From Psychrobacter sp. PG1 (lineage in GTDB: Bacteria; Pseudomonadota; Gammaproteobacteria; Pseudomonadales; Moraxellaceae), in NCBI RefSeq assembly GCF_014897815.1, contig NZ_JABUZG010000084.1, forward strand, positions 1 through 64,000: 64,000 nucleotides of DNA, read 5' to 3'. Positions 56,674 through 64,000 of the stretch are shown piece after piece. The notes beneath the pieces were generated by a model. The model had not been told where the DNA came from. It searched no databases and saw only the letters and a list, made by a program, of their open reading frames with translations. How positions within the stretch are numbered: the first letter of the stretch is position 1; each line of letters starts with the position of its first letter. The translations under genes and the position numbers were made by a program.

Positions 56674-57657
56674 TTACAGTGGCTCACCGCAATGTGGGCA
56701 AAAGTTCTTTTGTCGTTCTTCCACTTCTCTTTCGCGGCGCTCAAGCTCTTGTTCGCGTAATACCTGCAATACGATATTTTGCGCCTGCTCTTTATCCAGT
56801 CCCAGCTCACGGCGAATTTTATCGATCATCATCTGATTTTTCACCAAATCAAAATCGCTATCAATCAGCTGCGCTCGAAAGTCTTGTTCAAGCTCTTCAC
56901 GGCGCTGAGCAAGCTCATTTGCCAAACCAGTCGCTAAAATACCTGCAGGTAATGCCGCCAGACCCACACCTAATATAGTAATAACCGCACCCAATATTTT
57001 ACCCGCATTGGTAATCGGCGTGACATCGCCATAGCCCACCGTCGTTAGCGTCACCACCGCCCACCACATCGCTTTAGGTATCGACTCAAATTCTTCTGGC
57101 TGGGCGTGGTTTTCAACCAAGTAAATGCCGCTAGATGCCGTCACAATCATAATTATTAAAATAAAAATAACCGCTTGGAACGAGCCTTTTTCTTTGCTAA
57201 TGACCACCAATAAGATGCGTAACGAAGCAAAATAGCGTGTCAGTTTGAGAATCCGGAATAAACGTAAAATACGTAAGAAGCGTAAATCAATCGTAACAAA
57301 GAAATTCAAGAAAGCTGGCGCAATGGCGACTAAATCAATCAACGCAGAAGGACTTTTCAACCACTCCCAACGCTGACGCCAAGTGGTGTCATCTGGTTTT
57401 TCCTCGGCCACACTCCACAAACGCAGCAAATACTCAATAGAAAACACTACGATAGAGAAATTTTCAAACCAAGTAAAATACTCCTGATAAGGGTAATACC
57501 AACTGTCAACCGACTCAGCAATGACCGCTGCTACATTGGTCATGATTAAAAATATTAAAAAGTAGTCAACGCAACGGCTAAACAGCGTATCGTGCTCATC
57601 ATTTTGCAAAATATCGTAAACGAAAAGACGCAAGCGCCGTATAGATTGGAATAGCAT
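56674..57657 (-). CDS. Voltage-gated-type potassium channel
   Basis: A 327-residue six-helix K+ channel. The selectivity filter TLTTVGYGDVTP is perfect. The voltage-sensor-like helix carries arginines in DLRFLRILRLFRILKLTRY. Helices S1-S3 and S5 are seen as hydrophobic segments, and S6 as VITILGVGLAALPAGILATG. The C-terminus is a long coiled-coil (about 245-310, rich in Glu/Arg) that ends in a zinc-ribbon-like CPHCGEPL. The mix resembles KvAP/KcsA-type bacterial Kv channels with a cytosolic tetramerising tail. The pore residues indicate K+ selectivity. Confidence 0.93.
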   Translation of the reverse strand: MLFQSIRRLRLFVYDILQNDEHDTLFSRCVDYFLIFLIMTNVAAVIAESVDSWYYPYQEYFTWFENFSIVVFSIEYLLRLWSVAEEKPDDTTWRQRWEWLKSPSALIDLVAIAPAFLNFFVTIDLRFLRILRLFRILKLTRYFASLRILLVVISKEKGSFQAVIFILIIMIVTASSGIYLVENHAQPEEFESIPKAMWWAVVTLTTVGYGDVTPITNAGKILGAVITILGVGLAALPAGILATGLANELAQRREELEQDFRAQLIDSDFDLVKNQMMIDKIRRELGLDKEQAQNIVLQVLREQELERREREVEERQKNFCPHCGEPL

Positions 57658-57838
57658 GCCGTCCCTATGCGGTGAAACACCGGTCTTATATTAGTATAAT
57701 AAAGCAATCATCACAGAATATGACATTAATGCTCGGTCACCATCAGTATTTCATACTCATCACTACTTAGCGATATAGTGCTCTTAGAGTATTACTAGTG
57801 ATAGGACTGTCTTATTTAGTATGAATCATGATCGATGA

Positions 57839-58066
57839 TTATACTAAATTTAAATAATACATGTAGGCAAACAAAATTAGTACCAGCACAATGGCGATGA
57901 TAGCGAAGCGTAAGAATCGTTCATCAGCACGTAATTGCTCACTGATATCTTGAGCAGGCAGCAAAAATAAGTTGCATTCAGGACAGCAAGAGTCCATCCG
58001 ATCCAATATCGTTACAGAACGTGCGTTTGTGCAGCGTAGAGGAGAATTACTACAATAGCCAAGCAT
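57839..58066 (-). CDS. Small Cys-rich protein with one C-terminal membrane helix
   Basis: 75 residues. The N-terminal part has cysteines at C5, C12, C27, C28 and C31 (CCPEC), which could form a zinc ribbon. Residues about 50-72 are one hydrophobic helix (FAIIAIVLVLILFAYMYYL). AGAGGGG lies upstream of the ATG at a rather long spacing. The zinc-ribbon-plus-helix architecture resembles the N-terminal part of Acinetobacter-type substrate-binding/OmpA lipid-associated proteins, but the sequence here is a stand-alone piece. It could be truncated. Function unknown. Confidence 0.6.
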   Translation of the reverse strand: MLGYCSNSPLRCTNARSVTILDRMDSCCPECNLFLLPAQDISEQLRADERFLRFAIIAIVLVLILFAYMYYLNLV

Positions 58067-58359
58067 AATATATTACCCCTCTTTTCCCACTCTCATTATT
58101 CATTCGAAAAGTAATGAGACTATCATTACCGACTCTAAGCTTTTGACATTTTAATATTCTATAAAAATATCAACGAGAGTTTAGCATCATTGACTATAGA
58201 CCAAATTCTAATGCCGCACCTCTGTATAACATCAGCATGAAGGAATCTAAGTCCTGCTTCACAAATGCTAACTGTCCTAAGTAATGTTTAATTACCTCAA
58301 CAAATATACCTTTTACGGTAAATTTATGCCATAAAAGCCATTAATATGCGTTTAAAACC

Positions 58360-58388
58360 TTACAGTAAATATGGTTTTGTATTATAAT
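58360..58388 (+). promoter_or_regulatory. Strong sigma-70-type promoter of ompW
   Basis: TTACAG (58360-58365), a 17-bp spacer and TATAAT (58383-58388). This would give a 5' leader of about 105 bases. The rest of the 430-base gap before ompW has no gene. Confidence 0.7.
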
Positions 58389-58498
58389 GGCGTTGTAATG
58401 TTACAGGTTAGTCAATAATCATAACATTGTGTATCGGTACCTAATGTCATCCCTCGTTAGATAGCCACCGATAATCTTCTATCACGTTAAGGAATCAA

Positions 58499-59143
58499 AT
58501 GATGAAACTACAATCCCTAGTTTTAGCCACTGCTGCTGCACTTACTATGACCACAGCATTTGCTGTACCAGCTGGTACTTGGTCTGTCGCTGCTGGTGCT
58601 CACATGGTTGACCCAAAGAGCGATAACGGTACTCTGGCAGATGGCACTATTGGTGTCGACGTAGACAGTGATGTCCAACCAACCATTAGCGGCGAATATT
58701 TCGTTGCCAATAACATTGGTATTGAATTACTAGCGGCTACACCATTCCATCATGACATTACCTTAACTGCTGGCGATGCTACTATCGATGCTAAAACTCA
58801 GCATTTGCCACCAACTCTATCGGTACAGTATCACTTCGATGGCTACAACATGCCTATGAATGTGAAGCCATTTGTTGGTGTTGGTGTGAACTATACGACT
58901 TTCTTTAAAGAAAAAATCTATAGCGATGCTTTCGAAAAATTAGAACTTGATGATAGCGTCGGCGTTGCTGGTCACATCGGTCTTGACATACCTTTTGCCC
59001 CAACTGAATACTTCCGTATTGATGCTCGCTATATGGACATCAAAACAGACGCCAGCGTAAAAGCTAATGGTGAGACCATTGAACTTGGTGAAGTTGACAT
59101 CAGCCCTTGGGTATATGGCGTTGCTTTTGTTAAGACTTTCTAA
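58499..59143 (+). CDS. ompW: OmpW-family outer-membrane protein
   Basis: An eight-stranded outer-membrane beta barrel of 214 residues for small hydrophobic molecules. The signal peptide ends AFA before VPAGTWSVAAGAHMV. OmpW hallmarks: GEYFVANNIGIELLAATPFHHDI, LPPTLSVQYHF, VKPFVGVGVNYTTFF and a C-terminal Phe (GVAFVKTF) for barrel assembly. The signal is followed directly by the first strand. AAGGAA precedes the start; two adjacent ATGs (58499, 58502) are both possible. Confidence 0.95.
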   Translation: MMKLQSLVLATAAALTMTTAFAVPAGTWSVAAGAHMVDPKSDNGTLADGTIGVDVDSDVQPTISGEYFVANNIGIELLAATPFHHDITLTAGDATIDAKTQHLPPTLSVQYHFDGYNMPMNVKPFVGVGVNYTTFFKEKIYSDAFEKLELDDSVGVAGHIGLDIPFAPTEYFRIDARYMDIKTDASVKANGETIELGEVDISPWVYGVAFVKTF

Positions 59144-59164
59144 TATAACATAAAGTAATGTGAA

Positions 59165-59197
59165 TAAAAAAAGCTGGCTTAATCGCCGGCTTTTTTG
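59165..59197 (+). terminator. Rho-independent terminator after ompW
   Basis: AAAAAAGCTGGC pairs with GCCGGCTTTTTT around a six-base loop (one G-U pair). Confidence 0.88.
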
Positions 59198-59312
59198 TAT
59201 CTAAAGTTTAAGCGGCAATGATTATAGATAAAAAGATTATAGATAAAAACGATTGTGCTAAAGTCATTAACCGCTAAAAATCTGGCGACCATTAGCAACA
59301 AATTTTAAGCAT

Positions 59313-59345
59313 AAAAAAAGACCATCCTAAGACAGTCTTCTTTTT
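59313..59345 (-). terminator. Terminator of the aceE-aceF operon
   Basis: On the minus strand AAGACTGTC pairs with GATGGTCTT around TTAG, with two G-U pairs, followed by TTTTTTT. Confidence 0.75.
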
Positions 59346-59371
59346 TCAGATCCTTTTAGTACAAACGATTC

Positions 59372-61096
59372 TTACAGCAAAATACGGCGCGGATCAGCCA
59401 GCAATGTTGCGATATAGCGGGTAAATACGGCAGCATCTGCGCCATTAATCACACGGTGATCGTAAGACAATGATAATGGCAACATGAGACGCGGCTCAAA
59501 GCTTTGCTTCTTAGCATCCCAACGTGGCTGCATGCTTGCCTCAGACACACCTAAAATACCCACTTGAGGCCAATTTACTAATGGCGTAAAGGCAGTGCCA
59601 CCCAAGTTGCCTTGGCTTGATATGGTAAAGCTTGCACCTTGCAAATCTTTAGTAGTGAGTTTTTTGTCACGTGCTTTTACCGCAAGCTCACCAATTTCAA
59701 TGGCGATTTGCTTCAAGCCTTTATCCTGCACATTCTTGATAACAGGTACGATGAGTCCATCATCCGTTGCCACCGCGATGCCCATATTGACGCTTTTACG
59801 TAAGATAACTTGGGTATTGTCGTCGCTTAAATGACTGTTAAAGCGTGGATGCTGTGTTAAGGCATAGGCCGTCGCTTTGACCACGAACGCTAAAATCGTG
59901 AAGCCGATACCTTCTGCTTTCATGCTACCTTTTAGCTCGCCGCGCAGTTTTTCCGTCTCAGTGATATCAGACAAATCAAACTGGGTCACTTGTGGCAACA
60001 AGGTATTATAGTTGAGCTGCGGTATCGAGACTTTTTGTAGACGGCTAAGGTCTTGGGTTGCTGTTTCACCCCAAATCTCAACGTTGCTCATATCAGGTAA
60101 GCTTGGCAGGCTAGCGCTGGCTACATTGCCACTGGCAGGTGCCGATTTTTGAGTGCTTAAGCTTTCTTTAACATGCGCAAACAAGTCTTCTTTTAGAATG
60201 CGATCATTTAGCGCCGAACCATTCACTTGGGTGATATCGACACCTAACTGACGCGCCAGCTTACGTACGGCTGGACCTGCATATACGTCAACCAACTTTT
60301 CATTGACCTGTGCTTCAGTCAACTTATCAGCTTGCTTACTAGCGACCGCATTAGGCGTTGTAGATTTTTCTGCCTGTTTTGGCTCACCCGTTGTTTTAGC
60401 AGCAGCTTTTTCTTCTGCTGAAGGCTTTGGCTCAGCGCTATCTGATGTAGACTCACTTTCATCAGCAGCATCTGTACCACTACTCATGATAACGATAAAG
60501 TCTTGACCATTAGCAACCATGTCACCAGTCTGAACTAAGATTTTTTCAATCTTACCAGCGACTGGTGCGGGTACTTCTACCGATGCTTTGTCAGATTCAA
60601 TCAATAGGATTGATTGATCCGCAGTCACGATGTCACCAACACTGACCATGATTTCAGAAACTTGCGCTTCATCAACACCTAAATCTGGCAATGCATGAGT
60701 GGTCGATTTACCAGCGTTAGACGCAGGCTTGTCATTAGAGTCAGACGAGGCTGATTCAGTTGCCGCAGGCTCAGCCTTTGTTTCTGGCTTAGCAGCCGTT
60801 TCATCTGCCTTTTGCTTCTCGTCAGCAGCGCTATTTTCTTTAGTGTCTACATTGCTTTCTGCACTGTCTTCTACGCTTTCAAGCTCGATAAGCACCATAC
60901 CTTCACTGACCTGATCACCAACAGCAACGCTGATTTTGGTGACTTTGCCAGCAGCAGAGCTTGGCACTTCAACCGAGGCTTTGTCAGATTCTAATAGAAT
61001 GATGTTGTCATCTTTTGCGATGACATCACCCACTTCTACCATAATTTCGCTGACTTCGGCGCTATCAACACCCAAATCGGGGGCTTTAATATCCAT
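59372..61096 (-). CDS. aceF: Pyruvate dehydrogenase E2, dihydrolipoamide acetyltransferase
   Basis: The core of pyruvate dehydrogenase: its lipoyl arms accept the acetyl group from E1 and pass it to CoA. The 574 residues have two lipoyl domains, each with DKASVEVP (Lys modified by LipB), separated by Ala/Glu/Ser/Lys-rich linkers. An E3/E1-binding domain follows (VYAGPAVRKLARQLGVDITQ), then the catalytic domain with the DHRVINGADAAVF motif; the usual DHRVIDGA has N here. E. coli AceF has three lipoyl domains, so this is the two-lipoyl form. It follows aceE by 25 bases. No lpd gene lies downstream. Confidence 0.96.
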   Translation of the reverse strand: MDIKAPDLGVDSAEVSEIMVEVGDVIAKDDNIILLESDKASVEVPSSAAGKVTKISVAVGDQVSEGMVLIELESVEDSAESNVDTKENSAADEKQKADETAAKPETKAEPAATESASSDSNDKPASNAGKSTTHALPDLGVDEAQVSEIMVSVGDIVTADQSILLIESDKASVEVPAPVAGKIEKILVQTGDMVANGQDFIVIMSSGTDAADESESTSDSAEPKPSAEEKAAAKTTGEPKQAEKSTTPNAVASKQADKLTEAQVNEKLVDVYAGPAVRKLARQLGVDITQVNGSALNDRILKEDLFAHVKESLSTQKSAPASGNVASASLPSLPDMSNVEIWGETATQDLSRLQKVSIPQLNYNTLLPQVTQFDLSDITETEKLRGELKGSMKAEGIGFTILAFVVKATAYALTQHPRFNSHLSDDNTQVILRKSVNMGIAVATDDGLIVPVIKNVQDKGLKQIAIEIGELAVKARDKKLTTKDLQGASFTISSQGNLGGTAFTPLVNWPQVGILGVSEASMQPRWDAKKQSFEPRLMLPLSLSYDHRVINGADAAVFTRYIATLLADPRRILL

Positions 61097-61121
61097 GATT
61101 TATCTCCTAGTCTTATGATTA

Positions 61122-63935
61122 TTATTCTTTGACATCACCGTTATTAAGTAAAGTCGCATCCGCTTGATCTTCAGCCCGACCCTCATTGCTGATTTCATCA
61201 TCATCTTCAGCGACAAATTCAGGGACAGGATTTGGATTGACATTACCAGGTGCTGGTGCATCGGGAGAATGATCATAATAAGGCTGTTGTTGCCATGCAG
61301 GTGGCTGATCCACATCGATGCCTAAACTTGAGATGGCATCTTTCACCAAACGCATCTCGACTTCACCCTCATCCGCTAGGCGTTTGAGCGTCGCAACCAC
61401 GATATGTGCGGCATCAACGTTGAAGAAACTACGCAAATTTTCACGAGTATCAGAACGGCCGTAGCCATCAGTCCCTAGCGTCGTGTAAGGACGATTGTCT
61501 GGCAACCAAGCACGGATTTGCTCTGAATAATTGCGCATATAATCCGTCGCAGCGACGACGATACCTTCGTGCGGCGCTAACTGCTCAGTGACCCATGGCA
61601 CCCGCTCTTCATCCATTGGATGCAAGCGATTGTAGTCATCACAAACCATGCCGTCACGAGTCAACTCGTTAAAGCTGGTCACACTCCAAACGTTGGAGGT
61701 GATATTGAACTCATCTTTTAGAATCTGCGCCGCTTTTTGTACTTCACGTAAAATAACGCCAGATCCTAACAGCTGCACTTGAGTTGAACCATTGTCTTCG
61801 AGCAAATACATACCACGCTTGATGCCTTCTTCCGCGCCTTCTGGCATCGCAGGTTGCTCGTAGTTTTCGTTCATTAGCGTTAAGTAATAATAAACGCGTT
61901 CGCCTTCACCATACATACGGCGTAGACCATCATGCATCACAACCGCTAGCTCATAACCGAAGCAAGGATCATAAGTCACACAGTTAGGCACAACGTTAAA
62001 TAAGATTTGTGAATGACCATCTTGATGCTGCAAGCCTTCGCCGTTTAAGGTGGTACGACCAGCTGTTGCACCCAGTAAGAAACCTTGTGCTTGACAATCG
62101 CCTGCCGCCCAAGCCAAATCACCCACACGTTGGAAACCAAACATCGAGTAATAGATATACATCGGAATCATCGGTAGCGCGTTCACAGAATAACTGGTTG
62201 CCAACGCTATCCACGTACTCATTGCGCCTGCTTCGTTGATGCCTTCTTCTAACATGTGACCGTCGATGGCTTCTTTATAGCCCATCAAAGCTTCACTATC
62301 TTCTGGGGTATATTTTTGCCCAACTGCAGAGTAGATACCCAATTGACGGAACATACCTTCTAAACCAAAAGTACGCGCTTCATCAGGTACAATCGGCACG
62401 ACGCGATCTTGGATGTCTTTATTTTTTAGCATAGCTGACAACAAGCGTACGAATACCATCGTTGTCGATTGCTCTTTACCATTGCTGCCTTTTAATACCC
62501 GATCAAACATTGACAGTTCAGGAATATTCAATGGGATATGCCCACTGCGGCGATTTGGCAAATGACCACCTAGCGCTTCGCGGCGACCTTTAAGATACTT
62601 CATCTCTGCCGACCCTTCTTCAGGGCGATAGAATGGTAGCGTCTCTAGCTGCTCGTCAGTAAATGGTAAATCAAAGCGATCACGGAAATACATCAACGCT
62701 TCTTGATCGAGTTTCTTAATCTGATGTGATTTATTAACCGCTTGTGTTTGAGCTGATAAACCATAGCCTTTAACGGTTTTGACTAAAATAACGGTTGGCT
62801 GACCTTTGGTTTTCATCGCTTCACTGAATGCAGCATAAACTTTCATTGGATCATGACCACCACGATTCAATCGCGAGATATCCTCATCAGATAGCGCATC
62901 AGCCATCTCTTCTAACTCAGGATATTTACCAAAGAACTCTTTACGAGTGAACTCAGCTGTACGGGCTTCGTATAGCTGATACTCACCATCGACCACTTCT
63001 TCCATACGATGTTTGAGCACGCCCGTTTTATCATTGGCAAGTAAGCTGTCCCATTTACCACCCCAGATAACTTTAATCACACGCCAGCCAGCGCCGCGGA
63101 ATACAGACTCTAGCTCTTGGATAATTTTACCGTTACCACGGACTGGACCATCAAGACGCTGTAAATTACAGTTGACGACCCATATAAGGTTATCTAGCTT
63201 TTCACGGCCAGCGAGAGAAATAGCCCCTAAGCTTTCTGGCTCATCCGTTTCACCATCACCCAAGAATGTCCAAATCTTACGACCTTCTTTCTCTAGCAAA
63301 CCGCGGTTTTCCATATAGCGATGTACATGCGCATGATAAATCGACATGATCGGACCAAGTCCCATCGATACGGTTGGGAACTGCCAATAATCAGGCATAA
63401 GGTATGGATGCGGATAGCTTGATAAGCCTTTGCCGCCGACTTCACGACGGAAATTATCAAGCTGATCTTCGGTCAATCGACCTTCTAAATAAGAACGCGC
63501 ATAAATACCGGGTGCTGAGTGACCTTGATAATAAATCATGTCACCACCGAAATGATCGCTAGCAGCACGGAAAAAATGGTTAAAACCTGTCTCATATAGC
63601 GTGGCACTAGAAGCGAATGTTGCTAAGTGACCACCCAAATCGTCGTCATTTTTGTTCGCGCGCATGACCATGGCCAATGCGTTATAGCGAATCAAAGCAC
63701 GGATTTTGCGCTCAATGGTTAGGTCGCCAGGGTACATCGGTTCATCTTCAACGGCGATGGTATTGATATAAGCGGTATCGAGACGATTGAACGGCAGGTC
63801 TTCTTGAACTGCCATATTGTATAAAGCTTTTAGCAGAAACTGAGCACGATCTTTGTCTGCATGTTTGATAACAGATTCAAACGCTTCCAGCCACTCTTGG
63901 GTTTCGGTGCTATCAGCATCCTTATAATAATTCAT
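61122..63935 (-). CDS. aceE: Pyruvate dehydrogenase E1 component, homodimeric type
   Basis: The thiamine-diphosphate enzyme that decarboxylates pyruvate and reductively acetylates E2. The 937 residues show the ThDP motif GDGETDEPESLGAI through NLQRLDGPVRG, DEARTFGLEGMFRQLGIYS, EGINEAGAMSTWIALATSYS and the C-terminal RAWLPDNRPYTTLGTDGYGRSDTRENLR. The ATG at 63935 is used; a GTG directly before it is also open, and AGGACAATAGTG stands in front. The last 50 or so residues, after SSLGIDVDQPPAWQQQ, are a Pro/Asp/Glu/Asn-rich tail missing from E. coli AceE (887 residues). It heads the aceE-aceF operon. Confidence 0.96.
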   Translation of the reverse strand: MNYYKDADSTETQEWLEAFESVIKHADKDRAQFLLKALYNMAVQEDLPFNRLDTAYINTIAVEDEPMYPGDLTIERKIRALIRYNALAMVMRANKNDDDLGGHLATFASSATLYETGFNHFFRAASDHFGGDMIYYQGHSAPGIYARSYLEGRLTEDQLDNFRREVGGKGLSSYPHPYLMPDYWQFPTVSMGLGPIMSIYHAHVHRYMENRGLLEKEGRKIWTFLGDGETDEPESLGAISLAGREKLDNLIWVVNCNLQRLDGPVRGNGKIIQELESVFRGAGWRVIKVIWGGKWDSLLANDKTGVLKHRMEEVVDGEYQLYEARTAEFTRKEFFGKYPELEEMADALSDEDISRLNRGGHDPMKVYAAFSEAMKTKGQPTVILVKTVKGYGLSAQTQAVNKSHQIKKLDQEALMYFRDRFDLPFTDEQLETLPFYRPEEGSAEMKYLKGRREALGGHLPNRRSGHIPLNIPELSMFDRVLKGSNGKEQSTTMVFVRLLSAMLKNKDIQDRVVPIVPDEARTFGLEGMFRQLGIYSAVGQKYTPEDSEALMGYKEAIDGHMLEEGINEAGAMSTWIALATSYSVNALPMIPMYIYYSMFGFQRVGDLAWAAGDCQAQGFLLGATAGRTTLNGEGLQHQDGHSQILFNVVPNCVTYDPCFGYELAVVMHDGLRRMYGEGERVYYYLTLMNENYEQPAMPEGAEEGIKRGMYLLEDNGSTQVQLLGSGVILREVQKAAQILKDEFNITSNVWSVTSFNELTRDGMVCDDYNRLHPMDEERVPWVTEQLAPHEGIVVAATDYMRNYSEQIRAWLPDNRPYTTLGTDGYGRSDTRENLRSFFNVDAAHIVVATLKRLADEGEVEMRLVKDAISSLGIDVDQPPAWQQQPYYDHSPDAPAPGNVNPNPVPEFVAEDDDEISNEGRAEDQADATLLNNGDVKE

Positions 63936-64000
63936 CACTATTGTCCTTTTTTATCAGTCAGTCCTGCCCGAAGACAGGATATTATTAAATCAAAGTGTTA

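Noticed and set aside
1..64000. tRNA, rRNA and CRISPR arrays
   Set aside because: No cloverleaf ending in CCA with a T-loop consensus, no rRNA segments, and no regularly spaced direct repeats were seen on either strand.

Overview
The window reads as a chromosome segment of a gammaproteobacterium of the family Moraxellaceae, most likely Psychrobacter. The clues are the gene repertoire (rsmG-parA-parB, an exbB/exbD-msbA-lpxK-kdsB run, a 146-residue HIT protein, a BetT-type carrier, PilZ next to holB), acidic and Asn/Ser/Thr-rich linkers, and moderate-to-low GC judged by eye. Genus is inferred, not proved. About 48 protein genes are supported. I saw no rRNA, tRNA, CRISPR array, prophage or intact transposase.

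Layout: 1-232 holds a degraded 3' gene remnant. 345-5.4 kb carries a thioredoxin-MsrA-MsrB lipoprotein and a glycine-betaine/choline-type ABC transporter whose binding protein and permease are fused. 5.7-10 kb has an aldehyde dehydrogenase, LipB, inorganic pyrophosphatase and a small membrane protein. 10.1-11.4 kb is an AT-rich accessory patch with an Imm40-like orphan immunity gene, a lipoprotein and an ORF remnant. 11.5-17.7 kb is a metal-resistance block: copA-cueR, a divergent copper-chaperone gene, and a cadR-like regulator opposite a Zn/Cd/Pb ATPase. The MerR-type promoters with 19-bp spacers are directly visible. 17.7-21.6 kb has a GlxA-type regulator opposite an isochorismatase, a metallo-beta-lactamase-fold lipoprotein and an LLM flavin oxidoreductase.

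21.8-34.9 kb is mostly housekeeping: parvulin, SDR, DUF1622, DusB, a BCCT carrier broken by a 16-bp tandem duplication, HIT protein, IlvD, a CPA1 antiporter, a serine hydrolase and a DUF442-type phosphatase. 35-39.8 kb is an acyl-chain module (MaoC hydratase, two-domain FabG-like reductase, divergent thiolase), followed by PPK2. 41.4-51.3 kb is one long minus-strand run: rsmG, parA, parB, exbB, exbD, msbA, lpxK, kdsB, holB, pilZ. It combines chromosome partition, envelope energisation, lipid A/Kdo synthesis and replication. 51.7-59.1 kb carries a Lon-family protease with a very basic tail, a WYL regulator, a TerD protein, a voltage-gated-type K+ channel, a Cys-rich small membrane protein and OmpW. 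59.4-63.9 kb is aceE-aceF of pyruvate dehydrogenase.

The most notable observations are the exact 16-bp duplication that frameshifts the BetT-like carrier, two back-to-back CueR-type promoters, and a roughly 165-175-bp inverted-repeat element (MITE-like) present in two full copies plus short derivatives. Others are unusual low-complexity extensions on thiolase, Lon and AceE, and an orphan immunity-like gene. I found no convincing large undescribed multi-gene system. Start codons were refined by eye where a Shine-Dalgarno or promoter made the choice clear.
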